Below, in pieces: positions 1 to 9,456 of a stretch of 15,000 bases of DNA; position 1 is the stretch's first letter; each line of letters starts with the position of its first letter. Origin of the DNA: Trachelipus rathkii (lineage: Eukaryota; Arthropoda; Malacostraca; Isopoda; Trachelipodidae); contig JABUQX010053267.1 in assembly GCA_015478945.1 (NCBI GenBank), forward strand, positions 10,001-25,000, given 5' to 3'. The notes under the pieces are model-generated. The model saw only the letters and a list, made by a program, of their open reading frames with translations, made no database searches and was not told where the DNA came from. The position numbers and the translations under genes are program-made.

Positions 1-56
<56 letters not shown>

Positions 57-63
57 ATAATAA
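1..63. repeat. (TA)n microsatellite ending in (AAT)n
   Basis: An uninterrupted TA dinucleotide run fills the first 52 bases and passes into four AAT units. It is cut by the window edge, so its full length is unknown. Confidence 0.98.
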
Positions 64-153
64 CTATATATGTATATATATATATATGGTAAATCAAATG
101 TCCCAAATGGTTTTGAGATTTATAGAGTACGAATAGATTGTTTAGAATAAATG

Positions 154-173
154 TCCCAAAACTCATTTTGGGA
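154..173. repeat. Perfect inverted repeat, 8-bp stem and 4-nt loop
   Basis: TCCCAAAA and TTTTGGGA are separated by CTCA. The left stem contains the second copy of the AATGTCCCAAA direct repeat. No function can be assigned. Confidence 0.75.
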
Positions 174-280
174 TTTAGTATTTTGAAATTTATATCACTA
201 ACAGATACCCACGGGTAGTGCACTTGATGTCAGGAGTCAGGGGTTTCTCGGCACTCTAGATTGGACTATTTGCAGGACTA

Positions 281-361
281 ATCCCCTCCGGGGATGGTCT
301 CGCCCCCGCTGCTTTGGTCTTTGGGTGGTGTCGCGAGGTTCCTCGACCATCCCCTCCGGGG
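281..361. repeat. Paired CCCCTCCGGGG motifs
   Basis: The motif CCCCTCCGGGG occurs at 283-293 and again at 351-361, 68 bp apart. The first copy is embedded in ATCCCC-TCC-GGGGAT, a perfect 6-bp stem. Between them lies CGAGGTTCCTCG (334-345), a 5-bp inverted repeat with a 2-nt centre. Together they make this island unusually prone to form short hairpins. Confidence 0.7.
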
Positions 362-394
362 TATGAAACGTCCCCCCTCTGTCCCCCATCGGCT

Positions 395-436
395 CGAACC
401 CCCTAAAAGGGTAAATACTCCATTTTAGGGGGCTCG
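395..436. repeat. Inverted repeat CCCCCTAAAA / TTTTAGGGGG
   Basis: A perfect 10-bp stem (399-408 with 423-432) encloses a 14-nt loop. After one mismatch it continues for three more pairs (395-397 with 434-436). It could act as a transcript hairpin or be the relic of a small element terminus; the sequence alone cannot decide. Confidence 0.75.
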
Positions 437-565
437 TACTCAGTGCAGTAAGTAACCCTAAACTTTACTGATCCACTATGCTGTAAAACTAGCCCTAACT
501 TTTACTAATAGACTGTTTATTAGCTGCCGAAAGATAATATGGCCTTTATGTAGTTTATGTAGTTT

Positions 566-2029
<1,464 letters not shown>

Positions 2030-2508
2030 TAATATATGTAATATAATATGTATAATAATAATATAATAATATATAATATTAATAATATATATATATATAA
2101 TAATAATAATAATAATATATAATAATAATATATATATCTATATATATATATATCAATATAATAATATATATAATATAATATATATAATATATATAATAAT
2201 AATATATATATAATATATATAATAATATATAATAATAATATATATATAATAATAATAATAATTAAAAAATTACCAATGAAATACAAAATACGAATAAAGA
2301 GTTTACGATTTAATAATAATAATAATAATAATACTAACAAAAATAATAATAATAATAATATATATATGTAATAATAATAATAATAATATAATAATAATAT
2401 AACAATATATAATATATAATATGCAGTATGTAATAATATGAAATATGTATGTAATAATAATAACAATTCAATAGTAATAAGAATAATCACAATATATTCG
2501 TGTATTTT

Positions 2509-2542
<34 letters not shown>

Positions 2543-2556
2543 TATATATAATACAA
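2030..2556. repeat. Mixed (AAT)n / (TA)n low-complexity field
   Basis: Blocks of AAT and TA alternate, with a small patch of ordinary AT-rich sequence at about 2262-2312. The long minus-strand open frame here encodes only I, Y and L and is a product of the repeat, not a gene. Confidence 0.92.
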
Positions 2557-2661
2557 GAACGATTTATTTGATCATTTATCAGAAATGATGTCGGGATACA
2601 TCACTTCTATATATATATATATATATGTATATTAATAATATATATAAGAATTTTAGTTATA

Positions 2662-2664
<3 letters not shown>
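2557..2664. other. Unique spacer left of the palindrome's flanking microsatellite
   Basis: About 108 bases of mostly ordinary AT-rich sequence with a short (TA)n around 2609-2626. It has no counterpart beyond the right arm, so it places the palindrome's left limit to its right. Confidence 0.6.
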
Positions 2665-2749
<85 letters not shown>

Positions 2750-2765
2750 TATAATATATATATAT

Positions 2766-2857
<92 letters not shown>

Positions 2858-2888
2858 TAAAAATATAATAATAATAATAATAATAATA

Positions 2889-2920
<32 letters not shown>

Positions 2921-2997
2921 TATTTGTATAAGGATAATATATGTATAACAATATATATAATATATATATATATATATATAATATATATATAAATGTA
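2665..2997. repeat. Compound (TA)n-(TAA)n-(TA)n microsatellite bordering the left arm
   Basis: A TA run of about 100 bases passes into a long TAA run (about 2767-2922, with one AAAATAAAAAT interruption) and then a degenerate TA tract. The left arm starts directly after it. The right arm is also bordered by (TA)n but lacks the TAA part. Confidence 0.95.
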
Positions 2998-3224
2998 ATG
3001 AGGAGAAGTTCCGGACGAAAATGACATGGGACCTCGCAGAATCCTAGGACCTTGACCACAGCGCTTTTTACCTGCCCTTGACCTTTTTTGAGCCCAAATT
3101 TTTACCTGACCTTGACCTTTTTTGGCCTTGACCTTTTTTCGACCACCCCTTTGATCTTCCATGGGTCATTTTTGGCCCACGGTATTTTTTGGCAACCCTA
3201 ATTTTTTGGCAACCCTAATTTTTA
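2998..3224. repeat. Outermost arm block with TTGACC-rich and GGCAACCCTAA repeats
   Basis: CCTTGACC-type motifs recur four times between about 3049 and 3133. They are followed by two tandem copies of an about 17-bp unit (TTTTTTGGCAACCCTAA, 3184-3220). The mirrored block in the right arm (about 14228-14471) has three copies of the latter unit. Identity between the arms here is about 85% by eye, with several indels. Confidence 0.8.
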
Positions 3225-3273
3225 GCGCCCTTTCGAAGAAAGGGCGCGCCAAACGGTTGCGTTAGCAACCGTT
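3225..3273. repeat. Two perfect hairpins in tandem
   Basis: The first hairpin pairs GCGCCCTTT (3225-3233) with AAAGGGCGC (3239-3247) over a CGAAG loop. The second pairs AACGGTTGC (3252-3260) with GCAACCGTT (3265-3273) over GTTA. In the right arm the second stem is intact (14180-14188 with 14193-14201) with a changed loop, but the first has lost its pairing. Confidence 0.85.
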
Positions 3274-3375
3274 GTACGTACCCCACCCTAATTTTTTCGA
3301 CCATGGGTCAATTTTTGCCCACGGTCTTCATTTAGGGGCTTAGCCCTTTTTTGATGTCTTAACCTTGTTGTTTCG

Positions 3376-3540
3376 AATCCGCCGCACCCGCAGGTGCGAA
3401 CCGCAAGCCCGCCGCGTTTCTGCAGCCGCGTTCCCGCCCGGCGCGTTTCCCATCCCACCTGAACCGTAGGTTCACATCCGCACGCCTTGTGTCCCATCCC
3501 TCCTTGTATCCCGTCCCACCAGACCCGTCCCGCCACCCAT

Positions 3541-3543
<3 letters not shown>
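3376..3543. repeat. GC-rich hairpin module 1 (left arm)
   Basis: A markedly GC-rich block in AT-rich surroundings, ending in (CA)n. It holds CGCACC-CGCA-GGTGCG (3383-3398) and TGAACC-GTA-GGTTCA (3460-3474), both perfect 6-bp stems, plus repeated CCGCGTTTC/CGCGTTCCC sequences. The partner is 13927-14085 in the right arm. It belongs to the same family as the modules at 5440 and 7924. Confidence 0.85.

Positions 3544-3634
<91 letters not shown>
3544..3634. repeat. (CA)n microsatellite, left arm
   Basis: An uninterrupted CA run of 91 bases. The mirrored (GT)n at 13868-13926 is only 59 bases. CA tracts of this length can adopt Z-DNA (general knowledge). Confidence 0.98.
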
Positions 3635-3637
<3 letters not shown>

Positions 3638-3870
3638 CGCCCACGTGGTGCATTTTTTTCATCTGTTCTTAACCTTCCTTACCACCTCAAGCCTTATCGT
3701 CTTTATATGTTCGAGTTCCCCATCGGTCATAAATCAAAATAGAACTCGACCTCTCACCACCGAGGCAAACCCCTGACCTTTTAACCACCCGTCCAGCGGT
3801 ACGAATTGAGAGAATACATAATTTAATTTTCAAGTTTATAAAAGCAAGTCCGCGGCTTCCCAATAATTAT
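3635..3870. other. Unique block mirrored at 13608-13866, no gene
   Basis: About 235 bp of ordinary sequence between microsatellites. The partner is highly similar, sharing long stretches around GGTCATAAATCAAAATAGAA and the TTCGAGTTCCCCATCGGTCA region. The differences are mainly at the edges. No open frame or RNA structure is recognised. Confidence 0.75.
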
Positions 3871-5084
<1,214 letters not shown>

Positions 5085-5164
<80 letters not shown>

Positions 5165-5223
5165 TTATATATATCTCTCTTCTCTCTCTCTCCATCTATA
5201 TATATATATATATATATATATAT
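5085..5223. repeat. (TA)n with TTTATA and CT-rich interruptions
   Basis: TA to about 5152, then three ATTTAT units, a CTCTCTTCTCTCTC patch and a second TA run. The right-arm partner (12181-12299) is an uninterrupted TA tract without the CT patch. Confidence 0.96.
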
Positions 5224-5400
5224 CGTTGATTAAACCTTTTATGTTCAGGGTGGTCTTGTAGCTTTTTGACCTTGTAGGTTTGATGCCTCAACTTTGAAGG
5301 TTCATCTTTGATGACTCATCTTTGATGAAGTCATCTTTGATACCACCTATATTGATGATTCATCTTTGATGACTCATCTTTGATGGTTCCCAACCCCTGA
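5224..5400. repeat. Arm block with outer copy of 14-bp minisatellite
   Basis: After a degenerate copy of the flanking 70-bp segment (5239-5288) come repeats of the type ATGACTCATCTTTG, spaced about 14-15 bp, up to 5385. The right-arm partner is 12010-12180. The same family forms the array beside the spacer, about 3 kb further in, in the same orientation within each arm. Confidence 0.82.
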
Positions 5401-5439
5401 GCCTAGAACAGAGTTAATATTAATGTCTACCCCTATGTT

Positions 5440-5535
5440 ATAAGCTGCCCGCCAGGACGCAGCATGATCTCTCCCCGCAAAGGATGGAGGCCCCGCACCC
5501 GCAGGTGCGACCCGGCACGCGAATGAAAAATATAT
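5440..5535. repeat. GC-rich hairpin module 2 (left arm)
   Basis: It begins with a 42-bp segment (5440-5481; ATAAGCT ... CAGCATGA ... CCCGCAAA) that aligns without gaps to 7924-7965. The perfect hairpin CGCACC-CGCA-GGTGCG follows (5494-5509). The block ends at CACGCGAATGAAA, after which TA-rich sequence resumes. The right-arm partner (11865-11955) keeps the hairpin but has a shorter version of the CAGCATGA part. Confidence 0.85.
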
Positions 5536-5640
5536 ATACTATAAGTCATTCATTTTTATTTCATACTTAAACATTTCAAAGAATTTCTTTTCAAATATAC
5601 TATGAGTCATTCATTTTTATTTCATACTTAAACATTTTTT
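5536..5640. repeat. Tandem duplication, period 61 bp
   Basis: Two copies of an AGTCATTCATTTTTATTTCA-containing segment, beginning at 5544 and 5605. Both copies are also present in the right arm (about 11765-11869), so the duplication predates formation of the palindrome or was copied across. Confidence 0.88.
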
Positions 5641-5870
5641 ATTAAAAACATTTTCGCGAACCTAAAACTGTAACTCATTACAGACCTATTATTTAACACA
5701 TATATTTATTAACATTATTTTACTTAATACTTTTTACTTAATACTTTTTAATTTATAAATTTTTAAAAATTGTATGTAAGAAGAAAAAAAAACCAGAGTG
5801 TCTGATAAATAAACATTTTATTTTACTACAACTGTACGAAATTTTATTAAAAACATTAACATTACATACC
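5641..5870. other. Conserved AT-rich arm block, no gene
   Basis: Very similar to 11562-11765 in reverse complement. The main difference is a short insertion (ATTTAACACATAT) near 5691 in the left arm. It includes the imperfect tandem TACTTAATACTTTT and a sequence around TTTTCGCGAACC that is identical in both arms. All frames are short. Confidence 0.7.
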
Positions 5871-6402
5871 TTAAAGCAGTAAATCAGTAAGATCAAACCA
5901 TCAACCCCTCCCCTAGGGGGTTTTTATACTTTTGTTTTACTGCTTTACTGCTTTAACTCATGTTTTACTGCTTTAACTCATGTTTTACTGCTTTAACTCA
6001 TATGTTTTACTGCTTTAACTCACATATTTATTAACATTACATACCTTAAAGCAGTAAATCAGTAAATCAATAGAGGTGTTACCTAACACCTAGGGGATTA
6101 GTATGCTTTTGTTTTACTGCTTTACTGCTTTAACTCATGTTTTACTGCTTTAACTCATGTTTTACTGCTTTAACTTATATGTTTACTGCTTGGACTCATC
6201 TATTTATTAACGTAACATATAGCAGTAAATCAGTAAAACAATAGAGGTGTTACCTAACACCAAGAGGGGATTAGTATGCTTTTGTTTTACTGCTTTACTG
6301 CTTTAACTTTCTGCTTTACTGCTTTAACTTTCTGCTTTACTGCTTTAACTTTCTGCTTTACTGTTTTAACTTTCTGCTTTACTGCTTTAACTCATATATT
6401 TA
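5871..6402. repeat. Higher-order tandem array, three units of about 175 bp (left arm)
   Basis: Each unit begins with AAAGCAGTAAATCAGTAAA (aligned GCAGT at 5876, 6051 and 6222). It passes a central palindromic core, then runs through several tandem copies of a 20-bp subunit (GTTTTACTGCTTTAACTCAT). Unit start and end are inverted relative to each other (AAAGCAGTAAA against TTTACTGCTTT). Unit 3 uses a diverged subunit (CTGCTTTACTGCTTTAACTT). Unit 1 lacks the usual core. Iterated short motifs around a dyad resemble iterons or protein-binding arrays, but no function is shown. Confidence 0.92.
6074..6091. repeat. 18-bp palindromic core, unit 2
   Basis: AGGTGTTACCTAACACCT has 8-bp arms around a CC centre. 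It recurs at 6245-6262 with a changed last base, and in the right arm at 11142-11159, 11323-11339 (one base shorter) and 11506-11523. Confidence 0.9.
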
Positions 6403-6565
6403 TTAACATTATGTTTTTTATTTTGTTTTAATACTTTTTATTTATTTTTATTATTATTTTATTTATTATTTATTATTTTTATTATTTTATTATTTTATTT
6501 TTATTATTTTATTATACTTAGTGTTATTTACTTACACGCACAGATTTACTTACACTCGCACACAG

Positions 6566-6570
<5 letters not shown>
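6403..6570. other. (TTTA)/(TTA)-rich low-complexity block
   Basis: T-rich TTTATT/TTATTT repeats lead into TTATACTTAGTGTTATTTAC and CAGATTTAC repeats before the (CA)n. The right-arm partner (about 10830-10980) is similar. Confidence 0.75.

Positions 6571-6643
<73 letters not shown>
6571..6643. repeat. (CA)n microsatellite, expanded only in the left arm
   Basis: Two CA runs (6571-6611 and 6616-6643) are split by CTAAA. The mirrored interval in the right arm (about 10730-10830) holds only a few GT units in degenerate GT-rich sequence. Confidence 0.92.
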
Positions 6644-6647
<4 letters not shown>

Positions 6648-6900
6648 TATCAAATAAGTTCTTTTGAATGAACATAACGTATAATTTATTAAAACATTTT
6701 TATGTTTTAATTAAATACGTACATTTATATTACTCATTATAACTAAAATTATTTCAAAGTTTCTTAAAACTTCTATAATAAATCAATCATTATCTTGAAC
6801 AAAATTTATTATTAACTGTTAATACTTTTTGTTTATAAATTTGCATATAACTATCAAGTTTTAAAACTTTTACTAAATTACATAAATTACATTAAACTAT
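6644..6900. other. AT-rich arm block, no gene
   Basis: Mirrored by about 10490-10725. Long shared stretches include the TTTCAAAGTTTCTTAAAACT region and the AATAAATCAATCATTATCTT region, with divergence increasing towards 6900. No coding potential. Confidence 0.7.
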
Positions 6901-7015
6901 ATATTTACACATTGCTGTAAGCAATAAATCCAGTAAATCAGTGGGCGCTAACCTCTCAGCCAAGCTATGCCACGTTTGTTCTATTGACACTGCTTTGCAT
7001 CATCTTTAACCATCA
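6901..7015. repeat. Strongly diverged pocket of the arm with degenerate GCAGTAAA-like repeats
   Basis: The segment resembles a decayed array unit (GCAATAAATCCAGTAAATCA). It aligns only weakly with 10370-10495, sharing islands such as ATCATCTTTAACCAT, while both neighbours align well. Either one arm was replaced or the segment mutated faster. Confidence 0.7.
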
Positions 7016-7266
7016 TGTAAGTAACAAATAACAAAATAAGTTCTTCTCTGCTAACATAACATGTATTTTATTAAATCATTCTAAGTTTTTATTTAAAATA
7101 ACAATTATTCACTTACATTTATATTATTCACTCGATGTTAACTAAAAATATTTCAAAGTTTTTTAAAAATTATTGCTGTTCTTTATTATTATTATTATTA
7201 TTTATCCTTGTGCATTGACAATCCATCACGAGAAAACACAACAGCACTCCTTACAGATACGAAACT
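7016..7266. other. AT-rich arm block ending in (TTA)n, no gene
   Basis: Mirrored at about 10150-10369. A short TTATTATTA run at 7184-7203 has no equivalent in the right arm, where the interval is occupied by different sequence around 10195-10215. Confidence 0.65.
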
Positions 7267-7495
7267 GACCTCTCTCTGTAAAATGTGTTGAAATAACTAC
7301 TTTAGGTCTAAATTTAGGATAATCCTTTTTGTATCCCGGGGCGATTTAAGCCTAATTCCAGGTCAAAATATATTTCAAACTGACCTTTTTCTGTAAAATG
7401 TGGTGCAATAACTACGTTAGGCCTAAATTTAGGCCTAAATTTAGGATAAGCCTTTTAGACGGGCTAAGATAATCCTAATACCAGGTCAAAAGGTA
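7267..7495. repeat. Tandem duplication of about 115 bp with CCTAAATTTAGG palindrome
   Basis: Copies begin at GACCTCTCTCTG (7267) and GACCTTTTTCTG (7382). Each has a CTGTAAAATGTG start, a TAGG-CTAAATTTAGG segment, an AATCCT motif and an end at CCAGGTCAAAA. The second copy contains two overlapping CCTAAATTTAGG palindromes. The right arm carries both copies mirrored (about 9948-10160). Confidence 0.85.
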
Positions 7496-7532
7496 ATTCC
7501 CGTATAGACAAGAATCATTGTTATTATTATTT

Positions 7533-7701
7533 TTATAAATATATTTCAAACTGAAACATGCTGGATCGGTAAGATCCTTTAAACAGGTAAGAAGGAAATG
7601 TTTTCCTTACTTGTGATTGGTCGGAGTAATCCTTATCTCTATATGACCTCGTATGTGATTGGTCGAGAATTATTTTATCGTCTTTTGAAAATTAACTTTG
7701 C
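7533..7701. other. Near-identical arm block with two CCAAT-type motifs
   Basis: This outer part of the most conserved segment differs from the right arm at only four positions by eye between about 7540 and 7701, all transitions. It contains GTGATTGGTCG twice (7613-7623 and 7655-7665), the hairpin GGATC-GGTAA-GATCC (7563-7577) and AAGGAAA/TTTCCTT. ATTGG is the complement of CCAAT, a common eukaryotic promoter motif, but no transcript is evident. Confidence 0.65.
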
Positions 7702-7965
7702 TCTTTAAACTTGTATTTGAGCAGGTGTGTGTTTTATTATCTTTTAGACCCAAACTCATTTTAAAATCATAGTCATTTTAGCTGTTAAGCGGTGCACAAG
7801 TTATCTGATTTGTATTAAAAGTGTTTTATTTTTACTAAGTGTATATCATATTTATAATAAATACTTACATTGAGGAATAATTATTAATTTCACTAGAATA
7901 GATAATAATTAATTCACTAGTTCATAAGCTAACCACCAGGGCTCAGCATGAGCCCCACCCGCAAA
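7702..7965. repeat. 264-bp block identical between the arms (left copy)
   Basis: Checked base by base, it is the exact reverse complement of 9457-9720. Identity stops at C7701 (T in the partner's orientation) and at T7966. The block is AT-rich, ends with the 42-bp module-start segment, and has no open frame. It is the longest identical stretch noticed between the arms. Confidence 0.95.
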
Positions 7966-8096
7966 TTTTAGGGTGGGGTAAGTTGTCGCCACATCCCGCC
8001 GCGGCGTGCCACCGGCACAATATTTCGATTCCCGCCGCCGCGTGCGCCCGCAGGCGCAATATTCCCACGCATGTGTTGAGCACCACGCACGCACAC
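7924..8096. repeat. GC-rich hairpin module 3 (left arm)
   Basis: It starts with the ATAAGCT...CCCGCAAA segment shared with 5440-5481. A GC-rich stretch follows with GTGCC-ACC-GGCAC (8006-8018) and the perfect TGCGCC-CGCA-GGCGCA hairpin (8043-8058), each followed by AATATT. Past 7965 it diverges abruptly from its partner, which has a different number of units. Confidence 0.85.
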
Positions 8097-8274
8097 GCAC
8101 ACACACACACACTTACACTAATCCATACAAATCAAATATAAATTATTAAAACATTTTATTTTTATTTGTATTATGTGGTGGTTATTTACTTCATGCTTAT
8201 TGTTATTATTATTTAGAACATACATATTTACATACACACACACACACACACTTACATACGCACTTACCTGATAT
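8097..8274. repeat. Short (CA)n tracts flanking an AT-rich segment
   Basis: Small CA runs (8096-8112 and 8234-8250) surround a segment with TATTAAAACATTTTATTTTT. That segment is related to 6676-6712 within the same arm. The right-arm equivalents (9056-9083 and 9207-9300) have much longer GT tracts. Confidence 0.8.
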
Positions 8275-8490
8275 TTTGATTCCTCAACTTTGATGCCTCA
8301 GCTTTTTGATGCCTCAACTTTGATCTCAGTTTTGATACCTCAACTTTGATGCCTCAACTTTGTACCTCAACTTTGATACCTCAGCCTTTGATGCGCCTCG
8401 GCACAGTGTATCAAATAACTTAGCTTTGGTACCTCAGCTGTAGTGGGTCATCTTTGATGACTGATCTTTGATGGCGTCATCTTGGATACC
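8275..8490. repeat. 14-bp minisatellite, inner left array
   Basis: Repeats of the type TTTGATGCCTCAAC/TTTTGATGCCTCAGC alternate with CATCTTTGATGA variants. The unit is about 14 bp, not a multiple of three. The right-arm partner is 8799-9025, which is more regular. Confidence 0.9.
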
Positions 8491-8500
8491 TACCTATATT

Positions 8501-8512
8501 CCCGCGCGAATG

Positions 8513-8582
<70 letters not shown>

Positions 8583-8584
8583 CT

Positions 8585-8625
<41 letters not shown>

Positions 8626-8789
8626 TCCATATCCTCTCATTGTATTTGGGTGAGTCTAGTGTCTATGATGGGTGAACGTAAGTGTCTATGTGTATGTGCG
8701 TATGTGTGAATAAGAGATATAGTGTATGTGTGTATAAGTGTAAGTGTAAGTGTCTATGGTAAGTGTAACTGCTTATAAGCTGAATCATC
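8501..8789. other. Asymmetric central spacer of the giant palindrome
   Basis: The spacer begins with CCCGCGCGAATGAAA, then two (TA)n runs (8515-8579 and 8587-8624) separated by CTCTCC. A GT-rich stretch follows with the direct repeat GTAAGTGTCTATG (8678-8690 and 8746-8758). It ends near the perfect 10-bp palindrome GCTTATAAGC (8771-8780). The two sides do not match each other, so this is the true unpaired centre. If transcribed through, it would be the loop of a 5.5-kb hairpin. Confidence 0.85.
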
Positions 8790-8798
8790 AATATAGGT

Positions 8799-9025
8799 GG
8801 TATCAAAGATGACGCCATCAAAGATGAGTCATCAAAGATGAACCACTAAAGCTGAGGTACCAAAGCTAAGTTATTAAAGTTGAGGCATCAAAGCTGAGGC
8901 ATCAAAAGCTGAGGTATCAAAGTTGAGGCATCAAAAGCTGAGGCATCAAAGTTGAGGCATCAAAACTGAGGCATCAAAGTTGAGGCATCAAAAGCTGAGG
9001 CATCAAAGTTGAGGGATCAAAATAT
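8799..9025. repeat. 14-bp minisatellite, inner right array
   Basis: About sixteen consecutive units are visible, first CATCAAAGATGA variants, then alternating GTTGAGGCATCAAA and GCTGAGGCATCAAAA. The proximal part (8784-8840) is nearly repeated at 12034-12095 in the same arm. Confidence 0.92.
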
Positions 9026-9210
9026 CGAGTGGGTGGGTGCGAATGTGGCAAGATGTGGATCGTGTGTGTGTGTTTGTGTGTGTATATATGTATTGTAAAA
9101 ATAATGGTTGTAAATAATAATAACAATAGGCATGAAGTAAATAACACTAAGTATAATAATAAAATAAAAATAAAATGTTTTAATAAATTATACGTTATAT
9201 GTGTAAGTGA

Positions 9211-9251
<41 letters not shown>

Positions 9252-9252
9252 G

Positions 9253-9301
<49 letters not shown>

Positions 9302-9330
9302 CGTGTGTGTATGTGTGTTCTAAATAATAA
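9026..9330. repeat. GT-rich block with interrupted (GT)n tracts
   Basis: A small GT run near 9060-9083, an AT-rich segment (AAGTAAATAACACTAAGTAT, repeated at 10840-10858), then (GT)n 9217-9248, a run of seven G, and (GT)n 9256-9293. The open frames on either strand are HT or CV repeats and not genes. Confidence 0.88.
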
Positions 9331-9456
9331 TTCGCGCGGGAATATTGCGCCTGCGGGCGCACGCGGCGGGCGGGAACGCGGAAATATTGCGCCTGCGGGC
9401 GCACGCGGCGGACGGGGACGCGGCGGGACGCACCAGCGGGTGCGGGGTTGGCTGCC
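9331..9456. repeat. GC-rich hairpin module 3 (right arm) with 42-bp tandem units
   Basis: Two units with a 42-bp period start at AATATT (9341 and 9383). Each has the hairpin TGCGCC-TGCG-GGCGCA (9346-9361 and 9388-9403) followed by a GCGGCGG-rich tail. A third, diverged unit has CGCACC-AGCG-GGTGCG (9429-9444). The left arm has one fully paired unit and one altered one, so copy number changed after the arms separated. Confidence 0.9.

Noticed and set aside
395..436. Intrinsic bacterial-type terminator
   Set aside because: The stem has a 14-nt loop and no T-run after it, and the context is eukaryotic.
3049..3133. Nuclear-receptor half-site cluster (TGACCTTGA)
   Set aside because: The motifs are part of a low-complexity TTGACCTTTTTT repeat and are not preserved exactly in the right arm.
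3288..3776. Open frames rich in CV or HT across the (CA)n tract
   Set aside because: They are translated dinucleotide repeats, and the flanking parts are the GC-rich hairpin module with no matching reading frame in the partner arm's diverged bases.
5876..6402. CRISPR array
   Set aside because: The 20-bp iterations are direct tandem copies without unique spacers, and no cas-type genes or prokaryotic context are present.
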